Notes under the pieces: generated by a model
The model's input: the letters and a program-made list of their open reading frames with translations, nothing else
Databases searched by the model: none
What the model was told of the DNA's origin: nothing
Made by a program: the position numbers and the translations under genes
Shown: one piece after another, positions 6,283 through 14,870 of the stretch
Layout: each line of letters begins with the position of its first letter
Position numbering within the stretch: position 1 is the stretch's first letter
Assembly: GCA_009783135.1 (NCBI GenBank)
Contig: WRHS01000002.1
Location: 1 to 42,969, forward strand
Direction of reading: 5' to 3'
DNA: 42,969 nt
DNA from: Dehalococcoidia bacterium
GTDB taxonomy: Bacteria; Chloroflexota; Dehalococcoidia; Dehalococcoidales; UBA1222

Positions 6283-8769
6283 CTATCCCGCCGCTGTTGT
6301 TTCGCCACCGGAAACAGGTTCTTCCTCTTTTGTTTCAATACAGGTTAGTCCTACCAGCGCATCACCATCGTCCAATCTCATCAGTTTAACTCCCTGTGTA
6401 GCACGCCCCTGAGTGGTAATACCCTTGCGGGGATCATCCTCTTTCACAGGCGTCCTGGTGATGATGCCATTAGCAGACACCAGCATAACCTCGCTATACT
6501 CATCCACTGAAGTTGCCGCCACAACCTTACCCGTTTTATCAGTGGTGTTAAACGTGATGACGCCACTTCCGGCGCGATGCTGAATCGGATACTCGGAAAG
6601 AGATGTGATTTTACCAAATCCTCCGGCAGTAACCACCAGCAGGTATCCATCAGGGTTTACAATGTCCAGGCTTACAACCTGATCATCCCCTATCATCTTG
6701 AATCCATCTACGCCGCCTGATGCCCGTAAACTGTCGCGCAACTCACTTACGGGGAAACGTATGGACTGCCCGTTGCGCGAGACCATAATTACCTCTTTAT
6801 CATCAGTTCCCAACGCCGCCGCAACCAAGCTGTCGCTCTTATCCAAATCCATTGCCAGCAGCCCTGACGAGCGCACTGAACTAAATGCCTCAATGGATAC
6901 TTTTTTAGCCTCGCCCATTGTTGTCGCCATCACCAGGAACACGCCCTTGTCAAAACTGCGCACCGGCACAACAGCTGTCACCCTTTCCAGCGGATTAATA
7001 GGGAAGAGATTGACAACAGCCGTACCCTTGGAAATGCGCGAGATATCCAGTGGCACCTCGTGGCATTTGATACTGAAGACGCGCCCTTTGTTGGTGAAAA
7101 AGAGAATGGCATCGTGTGTATCTGCCGCCAGCAGGAAGCGTACCGCATCCTCTTCACGGGTAGACATTCCTATAATGCCGCGCCCGCCGCGATGCTGCAG
7201 AACATAGGCATGAGCCGGCACGCGTTTGACGAAACCACGCTCTGAAAGTGTGACAACCATGTCCTGATGCGCTATGAGATCCTCTTCCGAGAACCCCTGT
7301 GACTCTTCATGTGTGATATCTGTAGCACGCGGGTTGCCAAATTTTGCACCGAGTGTCCTGGTTTCTTCTTTCACTGCTGTGTAGATACGCTGCGGATTAG
7401 CCAGTAAATCCTCCAGATCAGCAATGGTTTTCTTAACCTGTGCAAGTTCTTCCAAGATTTGATTGCGCTCAAGGTTAGCCAAACGGCGCAACTGCATATC
7501 CAAGATAGCCTGTGCCTGAAGTTTTGACAGACTGAAGCGTTCCATGAGAGCCATACGCGCAGCATCGGCATTAGCTGCCTGACGAATGGTCTTGATAACC
7601 TCGTCCAAAAAGTCCAGCGCAATTTTGAGCCCTTCAAGAATGTGAGCGCGATCTTTGGCGATACGCAGTTCATATTGCGAGCGACGTGTTATTACGTCGC
7701 GGCGGAAGTCAATAAACAACTGCAATGCCTCTTTGAGGGAAATGACACGCGGCTGACCCTCAACCAACGCCAGCATGTTTACAAAGAAAGCACCCTGCAT
7801 TTGAGTTTGTTTATAGAGATTATTCAGCACCTGGCGCGGCTGTGTTTCGCGCTTAAGTTCCATAACAATACGCATGCCCTGGCGGTCGCTTTCGTCGCGC
7901 AGATCACTTATGCCCGTAATTTTTTTGGCTTTAATCAGTTCGGCAATACGCTCCACCAGCGCCGCTTTGTTTACCTGGTATGGCAACTCCGTTACCACAA
8001 TCTGCTGATGCTGCGTGCCTGGGGTATCCTCAACGAAGGCTTTGGCTTGAACCAAAACACGCCCGTGACCTGTGGCATAAGCCGATTGAATTCCCTCTAC
8101 ACCCAGCACTGTACCGCCGGTTGGGAAATCCGGCCCTTTGACGAACTTCATCAAATCGTCCACTGTGGCATCAGGATTGTCAATTAGATAGTTGATAGCG
8201 CCACACACTTCATTCAAGTTGTGTGGCGGAATATTGGTGGCCATACCAACGGCAATGCCAGACGAACCATTGACTAACAGATTAGGGAAACGCGTCGGCA
8301 ATACTGACGGTTCTTTTAGACTGTCATCAAAGTTAGGAACAAAATCTACCGTTTCCTTGTCAATGTCAAGCAGCATTTGCTCGGCTATTTCAGCCAAACG
8401 GCACTCCGTGTAACGCATGGCAGCTGGCGGATCATTGTCAACCGAGCCGAAGTTTCCCTGTCCATCAACTAAAGTATGCCGCATGGAAAAAGGCTGCGCC
8501 ATACGCACCATGGCATCATAAACCGAGGAGTCCCCGTGCGGATGATACTTACCCAAAACATCGCCTACCACACGGGCGCTCTTTTTATAGGAACTGGTGT
8601 GTGTCAAACCCAGTTCACGCATGCCAAACAAAATACGGCGGTGTACCGGCTTGAGCCCATCTCGCACGTCCGGTAGGGCACGTGAAACAATAACGCTCAT
8701 GGCATAGTCCAAATAGGACCCGCGCATCTGTTCTTCAATTTTTACCTGTTTGATATTTCCAACAACCAT
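6283..8769 (-). CDS. gyrA: DNA gyrase subunit A
   Basis: An 828-residue type IIA topoisomerase subunit that cuts and rejoins DNA while GyrB uses ATP to introduce negative supercoils. The catalytic tyrosine is Y120 in AAMRYTE. The quinolone region reads HPHGDSSVYDAMVRM, with Ser81 and Asp85 at the positions of E. coli Ser83 and Asp87, i.e. the usual sensitive-type residues. The C-terminal beta-pinwheel is present and begins with the GyrA box as QHRGGRG near residue 524 (consensus QRRGG[KR]G, here R to H), which argues for gyrase rather than topoisomerase IV. The C-terminus is acidic. It starts 15 nt after the TPR gene and is probably read with it. Confidence 0.97.
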   Translation of the reverse strand: MVVGNIKQVKIEEQMRGSYLDYAMSVIVSRALPDVRDGLKPVHRRILFGMRELGLTHTSSYKKSARVVGDVLGKYHPHGDSSVYDAMVRMAQPFSMRHTLVDGQGNFGSVDNDPPAAMRYTECRLAEIAEQMLLDIDKETVDFVPNFDDSLKEPSVLPTRFPNLLVNGSSGIAVGMATNIPPHNLNEVCGAINYLIDNPDATVDDLMKFVKGPDFPTGGTVLGVEGIQSAYATGHGRVLVQAKAFVEDTPGTQHQQIVVTELPYQVNKAALVERIAELIKAKKITGISDLRDESDRQGMRIVMELKRETQPRQVLNNLYKQTQMQGAFFVNMLALVEGQPRVISLKEALQLFIDFRRDVITRRSQYELRIAKDRAHILEGLKIALDFLDEVIKTIRQAANADAARMALMERFSLSKLQAQAILDMQLRRLANLERNQILEELAQVKKTIADLEDLLANPQRIYTAVKEETRTLGAKFGNPRATDITHEESQGFSEEDLIAHQDMVVTLSERGFVKRVPAHAYVLQHRGGRGIIGMSTREEDAVRFLLAADTHDAILFFTNKGRVFSIKCHEVPLDISRISKGTAVVNLFPINPLERVTAVVPVRSFDKGVFLVMATTMGEAKKVSIEAFSSVRSSGLLAMDLDKSDSLVAAALGTDDKEVIMVSRNGQSIRFPVSELRDSLRASGGVDGFKMIGDDQVVSLDIVNPDGYLLVVTAGGFGKITSLSEYPIQHRAGSGVITFNTTDKTGKVVAATSVDEYSEVMLVSANGIITRTPVKEDDPRKGITTQGRATQGVKLMRLDDGDALVGLTCIETKEEEPVSGGETTAAG

Positions 8770-8784
8770 ATCTCATTATCCTCT

Positions 8785-9600
8785 CTACTGTTGTATCTCT
8801 TCTTCTGCGCCACTTTCGTCCAGACTTTCAGGGTCCATTTCTTCGTCTTCAGAAATGGCACTGTCGCATGGCTCTTCAGCCAAGATTTCATCATTTTCTA
8901 CAAAACGACGCGGGAATCTGTCACCATCAAATTGCTGCGTGTTACCCACGCCCTTGGATGGAAAGGAAATCATCCCTGCCTGATTGGGATGCTGAAATGT
9001 TTCACGGATGATTATCGACAGGGACTCCTCCGATAAACTGGTTATTGAGGCACTGTATTTGTTACCTCCGGCCATCAATCGTGTCAAGCGCTGCCCATGA
9101 CGAGCCTCCACTATTCCCAAAAACTCGCCCTTTTCGCTGTTGGCATGCAGATTCCCATCAATTGCTACCAATATCACCTTATCGCCGGCTACCAAACGCG
9201 CCAATACTTCCTTGGAGCCAACCTGCTGCAGGCACAACACGCCAGCTTTACCCATCTCCTCAATGAAAGTATTGGGGTTCAGCTTTGTGCCGCCATCCGA
9301 CTTATTGCCTTTTTTGTTGCTATCAAGATGTTCCAATCTCCGCAGATTCTTTTCGGCAATAGCGTTATACGGATCAAGTTCCCTTGCACGTGTATAGGCG
9401 TCACGAGCCTCGGTATACTCACCCAACTCTATACAAGCCCTCCCTAGACGATTGAGTGTGTCAATGTCGTCAGGGAAGTTTTCCAATATCCCTTTGTTGG
9501 CATCAGCAGCATCGCGCCAACGACCCTCAAGCGCCAAAGCTATGGCCTGTTTAGAAGTCTGGCGGATAAGCCGAGCCTGTTCCTCTTTATCGTGTACCAA
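8785..9600 (-). CDS. TPR-repeat protein upstream of gyrA
   Basis: A 271-residue protein. Residues 10-95 form about two tetratricopeptide repeats (for example DDIDTLNRLGRACIELGEYT and EARDAYTRARELDPYNAIAE). A central domain (about 105-205) is rich in beta-type residues with SKEVLARLVAGDKVILVAIDG; I do not recognise it. The C-terminus is strongly acidic (AISEDEEMDPESLDESGAEE), suggesting a protein or basic-surface binder. There is no signal peptide, so it is cytosolic. It starts with TTG 9600 behind CGGAG. A promoter lies at 9628-9657. It is the first gene of a two-gene unit with gyrA, which may link it to supercoiling; this is inference. Confidence 0.75.
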   Translation of the reverse strand: MVHDKEEQARLIRQTSKQAIALALEGRWRDAADANKGILENFPDDIDTLNRLGRACIELGEYTEARDAYTRARELDPYNAIAEKNLRRLEHLDSNKKGNKSDGGTKLNPNTFIEEMGKAGVLCLQQVGSKEVLARLVAGDKVILVAIDGNLHANSEKGEFLGIVEARHGQRLTRLMAGGNKYSASITSLSEESLSIIIRETFQHPNQAGMISFPSKGVGNTQQFDGDRFPRRFVENDEILAEEPCDSAISEDEEMDPESLDESGAEEEIQQ

Positions 9601-9627
9601 ACTTGAAACTCCGTATTACAGCCACAT

Positions 9628-9657
9628 ATTTTACCCTAGAAAAGACCCATAAGACAA
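9628..9657 (-). promoter_or_regulatory. Promoter for the TPR-gyrA operon (TTGTCT-N18-TAAAAT)
   Basis: Minus-strand TTGTCT (9657-9652), an 18-nt spacer and TAAAAT (9633-9628). The predicted start near 9621 is about 20 nt before TTG 9600. Its upstream end is only 10 bp from the divergent promoter at 9668. Confidence 0.55.
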
Positions 9658-9667
9658 GCTAATGCGA

Positions 9668-9696
9668 TTGACAGCAGTGCGAGGCTGTGATAATCT
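9668..9696 (+). promoter_or_regulatory. Candidate promoter for the NifU-like gene
   Basis: A perfect TTGACA at 9668-9673 is followed after 17 nt by TAATCT (9691-9696), or after 15 nt by GATAAT (9689-9694). Either predicts transcription starting just before the ATG at 9721. Confidence 0.5.
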
Positions 9697-9849
9697 GGCG
9701 CAACAGAGGTTTTTATAAGTATGTCGAACAATAATCAAAAATGCACACATCCTGATATGCGGGCGCAGTATGCATCCGGTTGTTGTAGCCCGGAGCAGCA
9801 GGAGACGTGCCACGGCGTAAAGGCAAGTAAAACTTCAGAAGGAGATAAT

Positions 9850-10077
9850 ATGGATGATTTAAAAGAAAGGGTGGAGGCTTCACTTGACAAGGTTCGCCCG
9901 GCGTTGGTAGCCGATGGCGGAAACGTTGAGCTTGTAGATGTCACAGACGGTATAGTTAAGGTTAAGCTGGTCGGACACTGCGCCGGCTGCCCGATGTCCA
10001 TGATGACACTGAAAAATGGCATCGAACGTATACTAAAACAGGAAATCCCGGAGGTTAAGCAAGTCATATCGGCTTAG
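9850..10077 (+). CDS. nifU: NifU-like C-terminal domain Fe-S scaffold
   Basis: A 75-residue protein made only of the NifU C-terminal (Nfu) domain: DDLKERVEASLDKVRPALVADGGNVELVDV, then the cluster-binding motif CAGCPMS and a closing helix. Nfu proteins hold and pass on a [4Fe-4S] cluster bridged by the CxxC of two subunits. AGAAGGAG, 5-6 nt before ATG 9850, supports this start. The frame is also open, without a stop, from ATG 9721, which would add 43 residues with Cys 8, 21, 22 and 30. That extension has only a weak AGAGG upstream. A rho-independent terminator follows at 10103. Confidence 0.88.
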   Translation: MDDLKERVEASLDKVRPALVADGGNVELVDVTDGIVKVKLVGHCAGCPMSMMTLKNGIERILKQEIPEVKQVISA

Positions 10078-10102
10078 GTTATTTAATCCATTATAAGCAC
10101 AT

Positions 10103-10130
10103 AGGCGGGAACATGTATTCCCGCCTTTTT
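10103..10130 (+). terminator. Rho-independent terminator after the NifU-like gene
   Basis: A stem AGGCGGGAA / TTCCCGCCT with a 6-nt loop (CATGTA) is followed directly by a run of T. The T-run is on the plus strand only, so it serves the NifU-like gene and not lysC. Confidence 0.9.
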
Positions 10131-10236
10131 ATTTGCCAAGTCGCTTTTACCCAAGCAATTCACAACGAATTTATTGTGCCAACGATATCAAAGCAGAGTT
10201 TCCACCACAGGAAATTATCGACAAAAACACCTGCGA

Positions 10237-11448
10237 CTATTTTTCCAGTTCGAAAGCTTTGTGCAGCGCCACGCTCGCTTCATTGGCTTTATCGTCGGCA
10301 ATAATAACTGTAATACGTATTTCCGACGTGGTAATTAGCTGAATGTTGATGCCGGAGGCAAACAGCGTACTGAACATAGTAGACGCATATCCCGGCGTAT
10401 TCTGCATCCCGCTTCCGATAATACTCACCTTGGCCAGTTTAGTATCCGCCACGCATTCACGGGCACCAACATTTTCAGCAATGGGACCAACAATACGCAA
10501 TGCCTTATCGGCATCGCCCTTGGTAACAGTAAAGCTAAGGTCAGTTATGTTCTGGATACTTGCATTCTGCACGATGGTATCCACACTAATCCCCGCCTTA
10601 GCCAACGGCTCAAAAATTGAGGCGGCTATTCCAGGCGTGTCCGGCACACCAACAACGGTAATTTTAGCCACATCCATATCCTGAGTAATAGCCGTAACCT
10701 TGTTTCGTATTTCCATAAGCCCTCCGTGAATAAGTGTCCCTGGATAATCATTGAAGCTGGAGGCCACCAGTATTGGAACGTTATATATCTGACCCATCTC
10801 CACGGCACGCGGATGCATAACTTTGCTGCCGTAAGTGGCCAGTTCAAGCATTTCATCATAGCTAATTTCTTTCAGTTTTGATGCCCTGGGAACAACACGC
10901 GGATCGGCTGTAAAAATGCCCTCCACATCCGTATAACGCTCACACACGGAGGCACCCAAACTTGCTGCCAATGCCACCGCGGTGGTATCAGAACCTCCTC
11001 GTCCCAGCGTCGTGGTATCGTCATCCTTGGTCACACCCTGAAAACCCGCAACTATGACGATATTCCCATTTTTGATTTCCTGTACAACACGGCCGGGGTC
11101 AATGCTGAGAATGAGCGCATGGCCAAAAGTAGCATCCGTCCGTATACCGGCCTGCGCTCCGGAAAGGCTGATGGCTTTATGCCCCATATTTTCAAGCGCC
11201 ATAGCCAGCAGTGTGCTGGACACCATCTCGCCTGTAGAAAGCAGCACATCCATCTCGCGTGCACTGGGTTTATCGGATATTTGGCGGGCTAATTTAATGA
11301 GGTCATCCGTCGTGTCTCCCATAGCAGAAACTACCACCACTACATCGCTTCCGGACTGTTTGGCTGTAATTACGCGACGCGCCACATTACGTATTCTGTT
11401 AGCGTCACCTACGGATGTGCCGCCATATTTTTGAACTACGATAGACAT
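10237..11448 (-). CDS. lysC: Aspartokinase
   Basis: A 403-residue aspartate kinase that makes 4-phospho-L-aspartate, the first step to lysine, threonine, methionine and (via diaminopimelate) cell wall. The kinase domain begins VVQKYGGTSVGD. The substrate region reads STGEMVSSTLLAMAL and SGAQAGIRTD, and the nucleotide site GRGGSDTTAVALAASLGA with YTDVEGIFTADPR. Two ACT domains follow (about residues 260-403), as in the allosteric monofunctional class. The frame is open back to a TTG at 11478, but homologues begin at the MxxVVQK motif and ATG 11448 fits that. A purine-rich AGAAAG abuts the ATG and the Shine-Dalgarno is poor. The leader from the promoter at 11529 is about 73 nt. Confidence 0.93.
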   Translation of the reverse strand: MSIVVQKYGGTSVGDANRIRNVARRVITAKQSGSDVVVVVSAMGDTTDDLIKLARQISDKPSAREMDVLLSTGEMVSSTLLAMALENMGHKAISLSGAQAGIRTDATFGHALILSIDPGRVVQEIKNGNIVIVAGFQGVTKDDDTTTLGRGGSDTTAVALAASLGASVCERYTDVEGIFTADPRVVPRASKLKEISYDEMLELATYGSKVMHPRAVEMGQIYNVPILVASSFNDYPGTLIHGGLMEIRNKVTAITQDMDVAKITVVGVPDTPGIAASIFEPLAKAGISVDTIVQNASIQNITDLSFTVTKGDADKALRIVGPIAENVGARECVADTKLAKVSIIGSGMQNTPGYASTMFSTLFASGINIQLITTSEIRITVIIADDKANEASVALHKAFELEK

Positions 11449-11528
11449 CTTTCTGAAACTTTCACGGACTATTCCCAAATTTGATTTATGGAACCAACTA
11501 TTGATGTTTCGTATTTTTTACTCGGTAT

Positions 11529-11557
11529 ATTATACAAAAATCACATTACTTTTTGCA
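11529..11557 (-). promoter_or_regulatory. Promoter for lysC (-10 TATAAT)
   Basis: A perfect minus-strand TATAAT lies at 11534-11529 with a weak -35 (TGCAAA, 11557-11552) 17 nt away. It sits in the AT-rich 125-bp gap after the zinc-ribbon gene, so lysC can be transcribed on its own. I see no lysine-riboswitch-like structure in the short leader. Confidence 0.5.
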
Positions 11558-11573
11558 TGACACAAACTATATG

Positions 11574-11780
11574 CTAACCGCGACCTCGCAATCTATCCCA
11601 CCATGACGGCTTGCCATGTGCCCCATAACTCGGAGTAGGAAAACTCTGTTCACAACGATTGCAACGCCAAGTCTTATACATCTTATTGTACGACAGGTTC
11701 GGGCTGCCACAGCGCGGGCAGAGTGCCGCTCCACGCGCCTCGCGGCTTTCGCGATAGTATTCATCTTCACGACGCGGCAT
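11574..11780 (-). CDS. Small zinc-ribbon protein
   Basis: A 68-residue protein with two CxxC knuckles, CPRC and CNRC, 15 residues apart (residues about 22-44), typical of a zinc ribbon. The N-terminus is charged (MPRREDEYYRESREARGA) and the C-terminus is rich in Pro, Trp and Arg. The function is unknown; such proteins often bind nucleic acid or serve as FmdB-like accessory factors. ATG 11780 follows the stop of the phosphoglycerate mutase-like gene by a single base, with GGAGG 9 nt upstream, so the two are cotranscribed. Confidence 0.75.
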   Translation of the reverse strand: MPRREDEYYRESREARGAALCPRCGSPNLSYNKMYKTWRCNRCEQSFPTPSYGAHGKPSWWDRLRGRG

Positions 11781-11781
11781 G

Positions 11782-12969
11782 TCAATAACCTCCAATAAAA
11801 CGGCTCATAACCTCATGTCCCTTGTGGACCAACACCCTCGTCTTCATAGCTTCACTCTCAGTAAAGCGCAGCGCTTGACCTGCTTCAAAACCAGACCCCC
11901 ACATAAGGAAAGGTACAGGCTCAGCCACATGAGTCGCTATTTCCACCGGAGTGGGATGATCCGGCATTACCAGCAAGCGCAACTCACCTTGATAATGGCG
12001 CAGACGTAAAAGTATTTCGGAATCAATCTTTTCAATGGCTGCTATTTTCTCAGCGGCGTTGCCGGCATGACCTGCCTCATCGGGTGCCTCAACATGTATA
12101 ACCACGAGGTCATGACTATCCAATGCCGCTAATGCTCCTTCAGCCTGTCCTGCAAAGTTGTTGGTCATATTATCCGTCACGCCGGCAATATCCAGTATAT
12201 CCATACCCATCATCATCCCCAAACCCCGCAACAAATCCACGCCTGAGGTCAACGCCGCATTTTGTTTATACGTTTCTTTAAAGCTTGGTGTCTTTGGTAT
12301 TGGCCCGCTACCCCAGAACAGCCATATGGAAGTCGCCGGCATCTGCCCACGTGCCACACGCTGATAATTCACTGTCTGCTGCTTAAGCACCGCCTGTGAA
12401 TCCTGCATAAGCTGACATAGCAGCCTACTTCCGCGACCTTCTGGCATGTACTGCGCCACAGCTTTCCCGGAGATGTCATGCGGTGGAGTACAAACGGCAT
12501 GAGTAGTATCAGTATGTCTTTTTATCTTAAGTAAATGGCGATAGTTCACACCAGGATAGAATTGCACGTCACAGTTACCCAAATGCTCATTAAGGGCAGC
12601 TATCAATTGATGCGACTCTTCGCTTTCAATGTTTCCAGCGGAATAACTCCACATGCGACCATTCTTGAGAGATACCAAATTGCAGCGAAACACTGCTTCT
12701 CCACGCTCAATAGGGACGCCCATACTGACAGCTTCAATTGCAGCCCTTCCCCTGTAATACATTTCAGGGTCATATCCCAGCAAAGACATTCCCGCCACAG
12801 CGCTTGAGGGTTCCATTCCCTTTGGCACGTTGCTGGTCATACCAAGTATACCCTCGCGAGTAAGTGCATCCAGATTAGGCGTACGCGCCAACTCAAGTGA
12901 AGTTTTATCTCCACGGTCTTTGAGCGGCCACCCAGCCACGCCATCCATAATCAAAACACAATATTTCAC
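11782..12969 (-). CDS. apgM: Archaeal-type cofactor-independent phosphoglycerate mutase-like protein (possible homoserine kinase)
   Basis: A 395-residue member of the alkaline phosphatase superfamily, apgM branch. The metal-site motifs are visible: IMDGVAGWP at the N-terminus, SSAVAGMSLLGYDP (nucleophile region, about residues 55-68), VIHVEAPDEAGHAGN and MPDHPTPVEIATHVAEPVPF. It either interconverts 2- and 3-phosphoglycerate or, as proposed for the TIGR02535 branch in genomes lacking ThrB, phosphorylates homoserine. lysC lies just downstream beyond the zinc ribbon, which supports the second reading without proving it. The start is GTG 12969 with GGGAG about 6 nt upstream. It is transcribed away from the tRNA gene. 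Confidence 0.88.
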   Translation of the reverse strand: MKYCVLIMDGVAGWPLKDRGDKTSLELARTPNLDALTREGILGMTSNVPKGMEPSSAVAGMSLLGYDPEMYYRGRAAIEAVSMGVPIERGEAVFRCNLVSLKNGRMWSYSAGNIESEESHQLIAALNEHLGNCDVQFYPGVNYRHLLKIKRHTDTTHAVCTPPHDISGKAVAQYMPEGRGSRLLCQLMQDSQAVLKQQTVNYQRVARGQMPATSIWLFWGSGPIPKTPSFKETYKQNAALTSGVDLLRGLGMMMGMDILDIAGVTDNMTNNFAGQAEGALAALDSHDLVVIHVEAPDEAGHAGNAAEKIAAIEKIDSEILLRLRHYQGELRLLVMPDHPTPVEIATHVAEPVPFLMWGSGFEAGQALRFTESEAMKTRVLVHKGHEVMSRFIGGY

Positions 12970-12986
12970 AAGGTCTCCCTCTCTAT

Positions 12987-13015
12987 TTGCCCAGCAAGTT
13001 GAAACCCCTTATAAT
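12987..13015 (+). promoter_or_regulatory. Promoter for tRNA-Pro (TTGCCC-N17-TATAAT)
   Basis: TTGCCC at 12987-12992, a 17-nt spacer and a perfect TATAAT at 13010-13015. The predicted start is about 2-4 nt before the mature tRNA 5' end at 13025. Confidence 0.75.
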
Positions 13016-13024
13016 ATCACTCTG

Positions 13025-13103
13025 CGGGGCGTAGCGCAGTTTGGTTTAGCGCGCAGCGTTCGGGACGCTGAGGCCGGTGGTTCAAATCCACTCGCCCCGA
13101 CCA
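13025..13103 (+). tRNA. tRNA-Pro (anticodon CGG), CCA encoded
   Basis: The cloverleaf is complete: acceptor CGGGGCG/CGCCCCG with the C1-G72 pair typical of bacterial tRNA-Pro; anticodon stem CAGCG/CGCTG with loop TTCGGGA, anticodon CGG reading CCG; T arm GGTGG-TTCAAAT-CCACT; discriminator A and an encoded CCA at 13101-13103. The next base, 13104, begins the mazG stop codon on the other strand, so the two genes abut tail to tail. Confidence 0.96.
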
Positions 13104-13883
13104 TCAACCAACTACCGATTTGGCTTTATTCCACAGCTTATTTTGTTCATCAAGTGCCATCTTGGTCAAATCCAGTTTGTTTTCGCGGCACAGTTTTTCC
13201 ATATACGAAAAGCGCCGATAGAACTTCTGGTTGGATTCACGCAAGGCTGACTCCAGATCAATATTCTGGCGACGGGCATAATTAGCCAGCGTAAACAACA
13301 CATCACCAAATTCTGCCGTTCTTTCGTGCGGGGTTGAGGCCTCCTTAGCCTCCACAATCTCCTCAGATAATTTATCAAGCACGCCATCATCTTCGGGCCA
13401 ATCAAAGCCCACTCTTGCCACGCGCTCCTGTACAGACTGGCTGTAAGCCAATGCCGGCAATGCTCTGGGCACGCCATCCAGCATCCCAGCCTCTTCATTG
13501 CGCTCTTTCTTTTTCAACTCTTCCCAGCGTACCAGTACATCTTCGGTATTTTTGGCACTACCTGAACCGAAAACATGCGGATGGCGATAAATCAACTTGC
13601 GATTGATGGACTCTATCACATCACCCATATTAAACTCGCCTGCCTCATCGCCCACCTGTGCGTGCAAAACTATCTGCAACAGCAAGTCTCCCAACTCTGA
13701 GCACAGCTTGGCGTGGTCAGCCTCGTCCAGTGCCTCCAATACTTCGTAGCTTTCCTCCAGCAGATGTTCGCGTAACGACTCATGGGTTTGCTCACGATCC
13801 CAAGGACAACCCTGCGGACCGCGCAAAGAAGCTATGACTTGAACCAGGCTATCAAATTGTCTTAAGTCCTGAGGAATATCCAT
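13104..13883 (-). CDS. mazG: Nucleoside triphosphate pyrophosphohydrolase MazG
   Basis: A 259-residue all-alpha NTP pyrophosphatase with two tandem MazG domains. Domain 1 has GCPWDREQTHESLREHLLEE followed by SYEVLEAL and SELGDLLLQIVLHAQ; EExxE and ExxD bind magnesium. Domain 2 (about residues 145-245) has a second set of acidic residues around FDWPEDDGVLDKLSEEIVEA and RTAEFGDVLFTLANYA. It hydrolyses NTPs, including non-canonical ones, to NMP and pyrophosphate, cleaning the nucleotide pool. In some bacteria it also lowers ppGpp; relA/spoT lies 1.2 kb away. The ATG is at 13883. Confidence 0.93.
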   Translation of the reverse strand: MDIPQDLRQFDSLVQVIASLRGPQGCPWDREQTHESLREHLLEESYEVLEALDEADHAKLCSELGDLLLQIVLHAQVGDEAGEFNMGDVIESINRKLIYRHPHVFGSGSAKNTEDVLVRWEELKKKERNEEAGMLDGVPRALPALAYSQSVQERVARVGFDWPEDDGVLDKLSEEIVEAKEASTPHERTAEFGDVLFTLANYARRQNIDLESALRESNQKFYRRFSYMEKLCRENKLDLTKMALDEQNKLWNKAKSVVG

Positions 13884-14040
13884 TTTTACACCTTAACACT
13901 CGGATTATACCACTTTGATTAGCCTAAATTATTATACAAAGAACCGCATCACGTTATGTTGTGGAACTGCGCCGACGCCATCTTGACGTCAGCTTGCTCG
14001 GCTGTTACTCTTGTTCTGAAAATGATTCTTGGGAACTGAT

Positions 14041-14853
14041 ATGGAATTTTTCGCACAACTTGATGCCTCCATCAAACAGAAGAATAGTCTCCTTTGTGTC
14101 GGGTTGGACCCCGATCCGGCTCTTTTGCCGCACGGAGCCGATATATTGGCTTTCAACAAGGCTATCATTGATGCCACTGCCGACATTGCGTGCGCTTTTA
14201 AACCCAACATGGCTTTTTATGAGGCTGAGGGACAACAGGGCTGGAACGTTCTCAAACAGACAATAAACTACATTCCAAAAGGCATCCCTGTAATCGCCGA
14301 TGCTAAACGCGGCGACATTGGGAATACCTCAAGGGCTTACGCCAAAGCCATCTTTGATGACTTGAAAGCCGGAGCTGTGACTGTCAGCCCTTATCTTGGA
14401 TTTGATTCCGTGGAACCTTTCGTAAATAACTACCCCGAAAAGGGCATCTTCATATTGTGCCGCACGTCCAATCAAGGTGCATCCGATTTCCAAAGCTTGC
14501 CGGTAAGGATGAACAACGCAGATATACCGCTATATCAGGCAGTAGCACACAAAGCCGAGCAGTGGAATACGCACAAAAATATCGGGCTTGTGGTAGGCGC
14601 AACATACCCTGAAGATATGCTGGCGTTGCGCAAAGCTCATCCCGAACTTCCATTTCTCGTCCCAGGGGTTGGAGCACAGGGGGGCAGCATAAAACTGACG
14701 CTGAAGACCGGTCTGAGCGCATCCGGCAGTGGCATCGTCATCAACTCATCGCGTCAGATTTTATATGCTTCGCGCGGGGCAGATTTTGCCTGTGCTGCTG
14801 CCAAAACGGCCGAGGCTTTACGCCAAGAAATTAACCTTTATCGCCCGGCTTAG
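14041..14853 (+). CDS. pyrF: Orotidine-5'-phosphate decarboxylase (type 2)
   Basis: A 270-residue TIM-barrel enzyme that decarboxylates OMP to UMP, the last step of de novo pyrimidine synthesis. The first strand is LLCVGLDPDPALLP. The catalytic motif DAKRGDIGNTS, with Lys and Asp in D-x-K-x-x-D, lies near residues 87-97. The phosphate-binding loops are LVVGATYPEDM, PGVGAQGG and GIVINSSRQILYA. The length and these motifs place it in the longer PyrF subfamily 2 rather than the 230-residue type. The start is ATG 14041, with only a weak GGGA upstream; an in-frame TTG at 14029 is possible. The DUF951 gene follows after 17 nt. Confidence 0.93.
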   Translation: MEFFAQLDASIKQKNSLLCVGLDPDPALLPHGADILAFNKAIIDATADIACAFKPNMAFYEAEGQQGWNVLKQTINYIPKGIPVIADAKRGDIGNTSRAYAKAIFDDLKAGAVTVSPYLGFDSVEPFVNNYPEKGIFILCRTSNQGASDFQSLPVRMNNADIPLYQAVAHKAEQWNTHKNIGLVVGATYPEDMLALRKAHPELPFLVPGVGAQGGSIKLTLKTGLSASGSGIVINSSRQILYASRGADFACAAAKTAEALRQEINLYRPA

Positions 14854-14870
14854 TAATAAAGGGGCATTGA

